64,000 bases of DNA from Litoditis marina. Taxonomy: Eukaryota; Nematoda; Chromadorea; Rhabditida; Rhabditidae. The stretch is taken from assembly GCA_964036275.1 (NCBI GenBank), contig OZ038439.1, forward strand, positions 11,054,904-11,118,903, written 5' to 3'. Of the stretch, positions 61,276 through 64,000 are shown piece by piece. A program made the position numbers and the translations under genes. Within the stretch, counting starts at the first letter, position 1. Every line of letters starts with the position of its first letter. Under the pieces are notes generated by a model. It saw only the letters and a program-made list of their open reading frames with translations, was not told the origin of the DNA and ran no database searches.

Positions 61276-64000
61276 GGCCCCATTGTTGCATTTGACCCGA
61301 GTTTTGGTACGGTACCCCATACCCCATCCCTAACCCGTCCCCACTTGTTGCATTTGACCCGTGTTTTGGTACCGTACCCCATACCCCCGTCCCTAACCCG
61401 TCCCCATTTGTTGCATTTGACCCGTGTTTTTGTACCGTACCCCATACCCCGTCCCTAACCCGTCCCCATTTGTTGCATTTGACACGTGTTTTGTTACCGT
61501 CCCCCATACCACGTCCCCAACCCGTCCCGATGCGTTAAATTTGACCCGTGTTTTGGTACCGTACCCAATACCCCGTCCTTAACCCGTCCCCATTTCTGGC
61601 ATTTGACCCATGTTTTAGTACCGTACCCCATACAACCGTCTCTAACTCGTCTCCATTTGTTGCATTTAACCCGTGTTTTGGTACCGTACCCCATACCCCG
61701 TCCCTAACCCGTCCCCATTTGTTGCATTTGACCCGTGTTTTGGTACCGTACCCCATACCCCATACCCCGTCCCCATTCGTTGCATTTTACCCGTGTTTTG
61801 GTACCGTACCCCATACCCCGTCCCTAACCCGTCCCCATTTGTTGCATTTGACCCGTGTTCTGGTACCGTACCCCATACCCCGTCCCTAACCCGTCCCCAT
61901 CTGTTGCATTTGACCCGTGTTTTGGTACCGTACCCCATACCCCCGTCCCTAACCCGTCCCCATTTGTTGCATTTGACCCGTGTTTTTGTACCGTACTCCA
62001 TACCCCGTCCCTAACCCGTCCCCATTCGTTGCATTTGACCCGTGTTTTGGTACCGTACCCCATACCCCGTCCCTTACCCGTCCCCATTTGTTGCATTTGA
62101 CCCGTGTTTTGGTACCGTCCCCCATACCCCGTCCCTAACCCGTCCCCATTTGATGCATTTGACCCGTGTTTTGGAACCGTACCCCATACCCCGTCCCCAT
62201 TCGTTGCATTTGACCCGTGTTTTGGTACCGTACCCCATACCCCGTCCCTAACCCGTCCCCATTTGATGCATTTGACCCGTGTTTTGGAACCGTACCCCAT
62301 ACCCCATACCCCGTCCCCATTCGTTGCATTTGACCCGTGTTTTGGTACCGTACCCCATACCCCGTCCCTAACCCGTCCCCATTTGTTGCATTTGACCCGT
62401 GTTCTGGTACCGTACCCCATACCCGTCCCTATCCCGTCCCCATCTGTTGCATTTGACCCGTGTTTTTGTACCGTACCCCATACCCCGTCCCTAACCCGTC
62501 CCCATTTGTTGCATTTGACCCGTGTTTTTGTACCGTACCCCATACCCCGTCCCTAACCCGTCCCCATTTGTTGCATTTGACCCGTGTTTTGGTACCGTAC
62601 CCCATACCCCGTCCCTAACCCGTCCCCATTTGTTGCATTTGACCCGTGTTTTGGTACCGTACCCCATACCCCGTTCCTAAGCCGTTCCCATTCGTTGCAT
62701 TTGACCCGTGTTTTGGTACCGTACCCCATACCCGTCCCTAAGCCGTCCCCATTCGTTGCAGACCCGTGTTTTGGTACCGTACCCCATACCCCGTTCCTAA
62801 GCCGTTCCCATTCGTTGCATTTGACCCGTGTTTTGGTACCGTACCCCATACCCGTCCCTAACCCGTCCCGATTTGTTGCATTTGACCCGTGTTTTGTTAC
62901 CGTACCCCATACCCCGTTCCTAACCCGTCCCCAATTCTGGCATTTGACCCGTGTTTTGGTACCGTACCCCATACCCCGTCCCTAACCCGTCCCCATTTCT
63001 GGCATTTGACCCGTGTTTTGGTACCGTACCCCATACCCCGTCCCTAAGCCGTCCCCATTCGTTGCATTTGACCCGTGTTTTGTTACCGTGCCCCATACCT
63101 CGTCCCTAACCCGTCCCCAATTCTGGCATTTGACCCGTGTTTTGGTACCGTACCCCATACCCCGTCCCTAAGCCGTCCCCATTCGTTGCATTTGACCCGT
63201 GTTTTGGTACCGTACCCCATACCCCGTCCCTAAGCCGTTCCCATTCGTTGCATTTGACCCGTGTTTTGGTACCGTACCCCATACCCCGTCCCTAACCCGT
63301 CCCCATTTGTTGCATTTGACCCGTGTTCTGGTACCGTACCCCATACCCCGTCCCTAACCCGTCCCCATCTGTTGCATTTGACCCGTGTTTTGGTACCGTA
63401 CCCCATACAACCGTCTCTAACTCGTCTCCATTTGTTGCATTTAACCCGTGTTTTGGTACCGTACCCCATACCCCCGTCCCTAACCCGTCCCCATTTGTTG
63501 CATTTGACCCGTGTTTTTGTACCGTACTCCATACCCCGTCCCTAACCCGTCCCCATTCGTTGCATTTGACCCGTGTTTTGGTACCGTACCCCATACCCCG
63601 TCCCTTACCCGTCCCCATTTGATGCATTTGACCCGTGTTTTGGAACCGTACCCCATACCCCGTCCCCATTCGTTGCATTTGACCCGTGTTTTGGTACCGT
63701 ACCCCATACCCCGTCCCTAACCCGTCCCCATTTGTTGCATTTGACCCGTGTTCTGGTACCGTACCCCATACCCCGTCCCTAACCCGTCCCCATCTGTTGC
63801 ATTTGACCCGTGTTTTGGTACCGTACCCCATACAACCGTCTCTAACTCGTCTCCATTTGTTGCATTTAACCCGTGTTTTGGAACCGTACCCCATACCCCG
63901 TCCCCATTCGTTGCATTTGACCCGTGTTTTGGTACCGTACCCCATACCCCGTCCCTAACCCGTCCCCATTTGTTGCATTTGACCCGTGTTTCGGTACCGT
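61276..64000. repeat. 62-bp tandem satellite, truncated by window end
   Basis: About 44 units of 62 bp, each containing TTGCATTTGACCCGTG, TTTTGGTACCGTACCCCATA and CCCCGTCCCTAACCCGTCCC. Because 62 is not a multiple of 3 and the unit lacks stop codons in most frames, long spurious frames run on both strands. Some units are shortened (near 61755, 62185, 62300, 62760, 63655, 63895). A marked variant with CATACAACCGTCTCTAACTC recurs at about 61630, 63407 and 63830, showing that multi-unit blocks were duplicated. A KpnI-type GGTACC occurs in most units. Confidence 0.95.

Noticed and set aside
61195..63958. Many open frames of 66-239 codons on both strands
   Set aside because: They are products of the 62-bp satellite, which has few stop codons; the same peptide phrases recur in all frames.
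61276..64000. CRISPR-like regular array
   Set aside because: Eukaryotic tandem repeat without unique spacers.

Overview
This window is eukaryotic, AT-rich, gene-poor DNA, most likely from a nematode. The genes have many small exons with GT..AG introns and U-rich acceptors (TTTTCAG, TTTCAG). Three genes have a strong 3' splice acceptor 1-5 bases before the ATG with no obvious upstream coding exon, which is what spliced-leader trans-splicing looks like. The families also point to nematodes: a Patched-related (PTR) transporter-like protein, a myristoylation-signal globin and an UNC-46/LAMP-type protein. The species is not identifiable from this window.

Layout. 1-15.2 kb: no gene recognised; dispersed repeats, palindromic MITEs, purine or pyrimidine microsatellites and a widely separated inverted pair (5.2 / 11.1 kb). 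15.3-24.5 kb, minus strand: a PTR gene of 20 exons, all phase-consistent, whose last exon was not found; one of its introns carries a partial copy of a neighbouring exon split by a 507-bp hAT-like element made of CTCGAAAA repeats. 27.3-30.6 kb, plus: a secreted Q/N/H-rich protein in five exons. 31.0-32.3 kb, minus: a LAPTM4/5-like four-pass endolysosomal protein. 34.1-36.75 kb, minus: a single-domain LAMP family protein, closest in layout to UNC-46/LAMP5. 41.6-44.6 kb: an LTR retrotransposon with two 402-bp LTRs differing at one base. 47.1-49.1 kb, plus: an unrecognised short single-pass membrane protein. 53.6-57.1 kb, plus: an N-acylation-type globin. 57.7-61.2 kb: a zone of duplicated exon-like pieces. 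61.3-64 kb: a 62-bp satellite running off the window end.

The gene models were built by hand: every exon junction listed keeps the reading frame and joins canonical GT/AG sites. Two neighbouring genes on the same strand (LAMP-like and LAPTM-like) both encode endolysosomal or vesicle membrane proteins; otherwise the genes show no obvious shared pathway. Long stretches between genes hold at least three families of short palindromic elements (an about 130-bp CACGTG family, an about 124-bp GGACGATTATGTGG family and a GTTTGTAGTTTGATC family), which form much of the recognisable repeat content.
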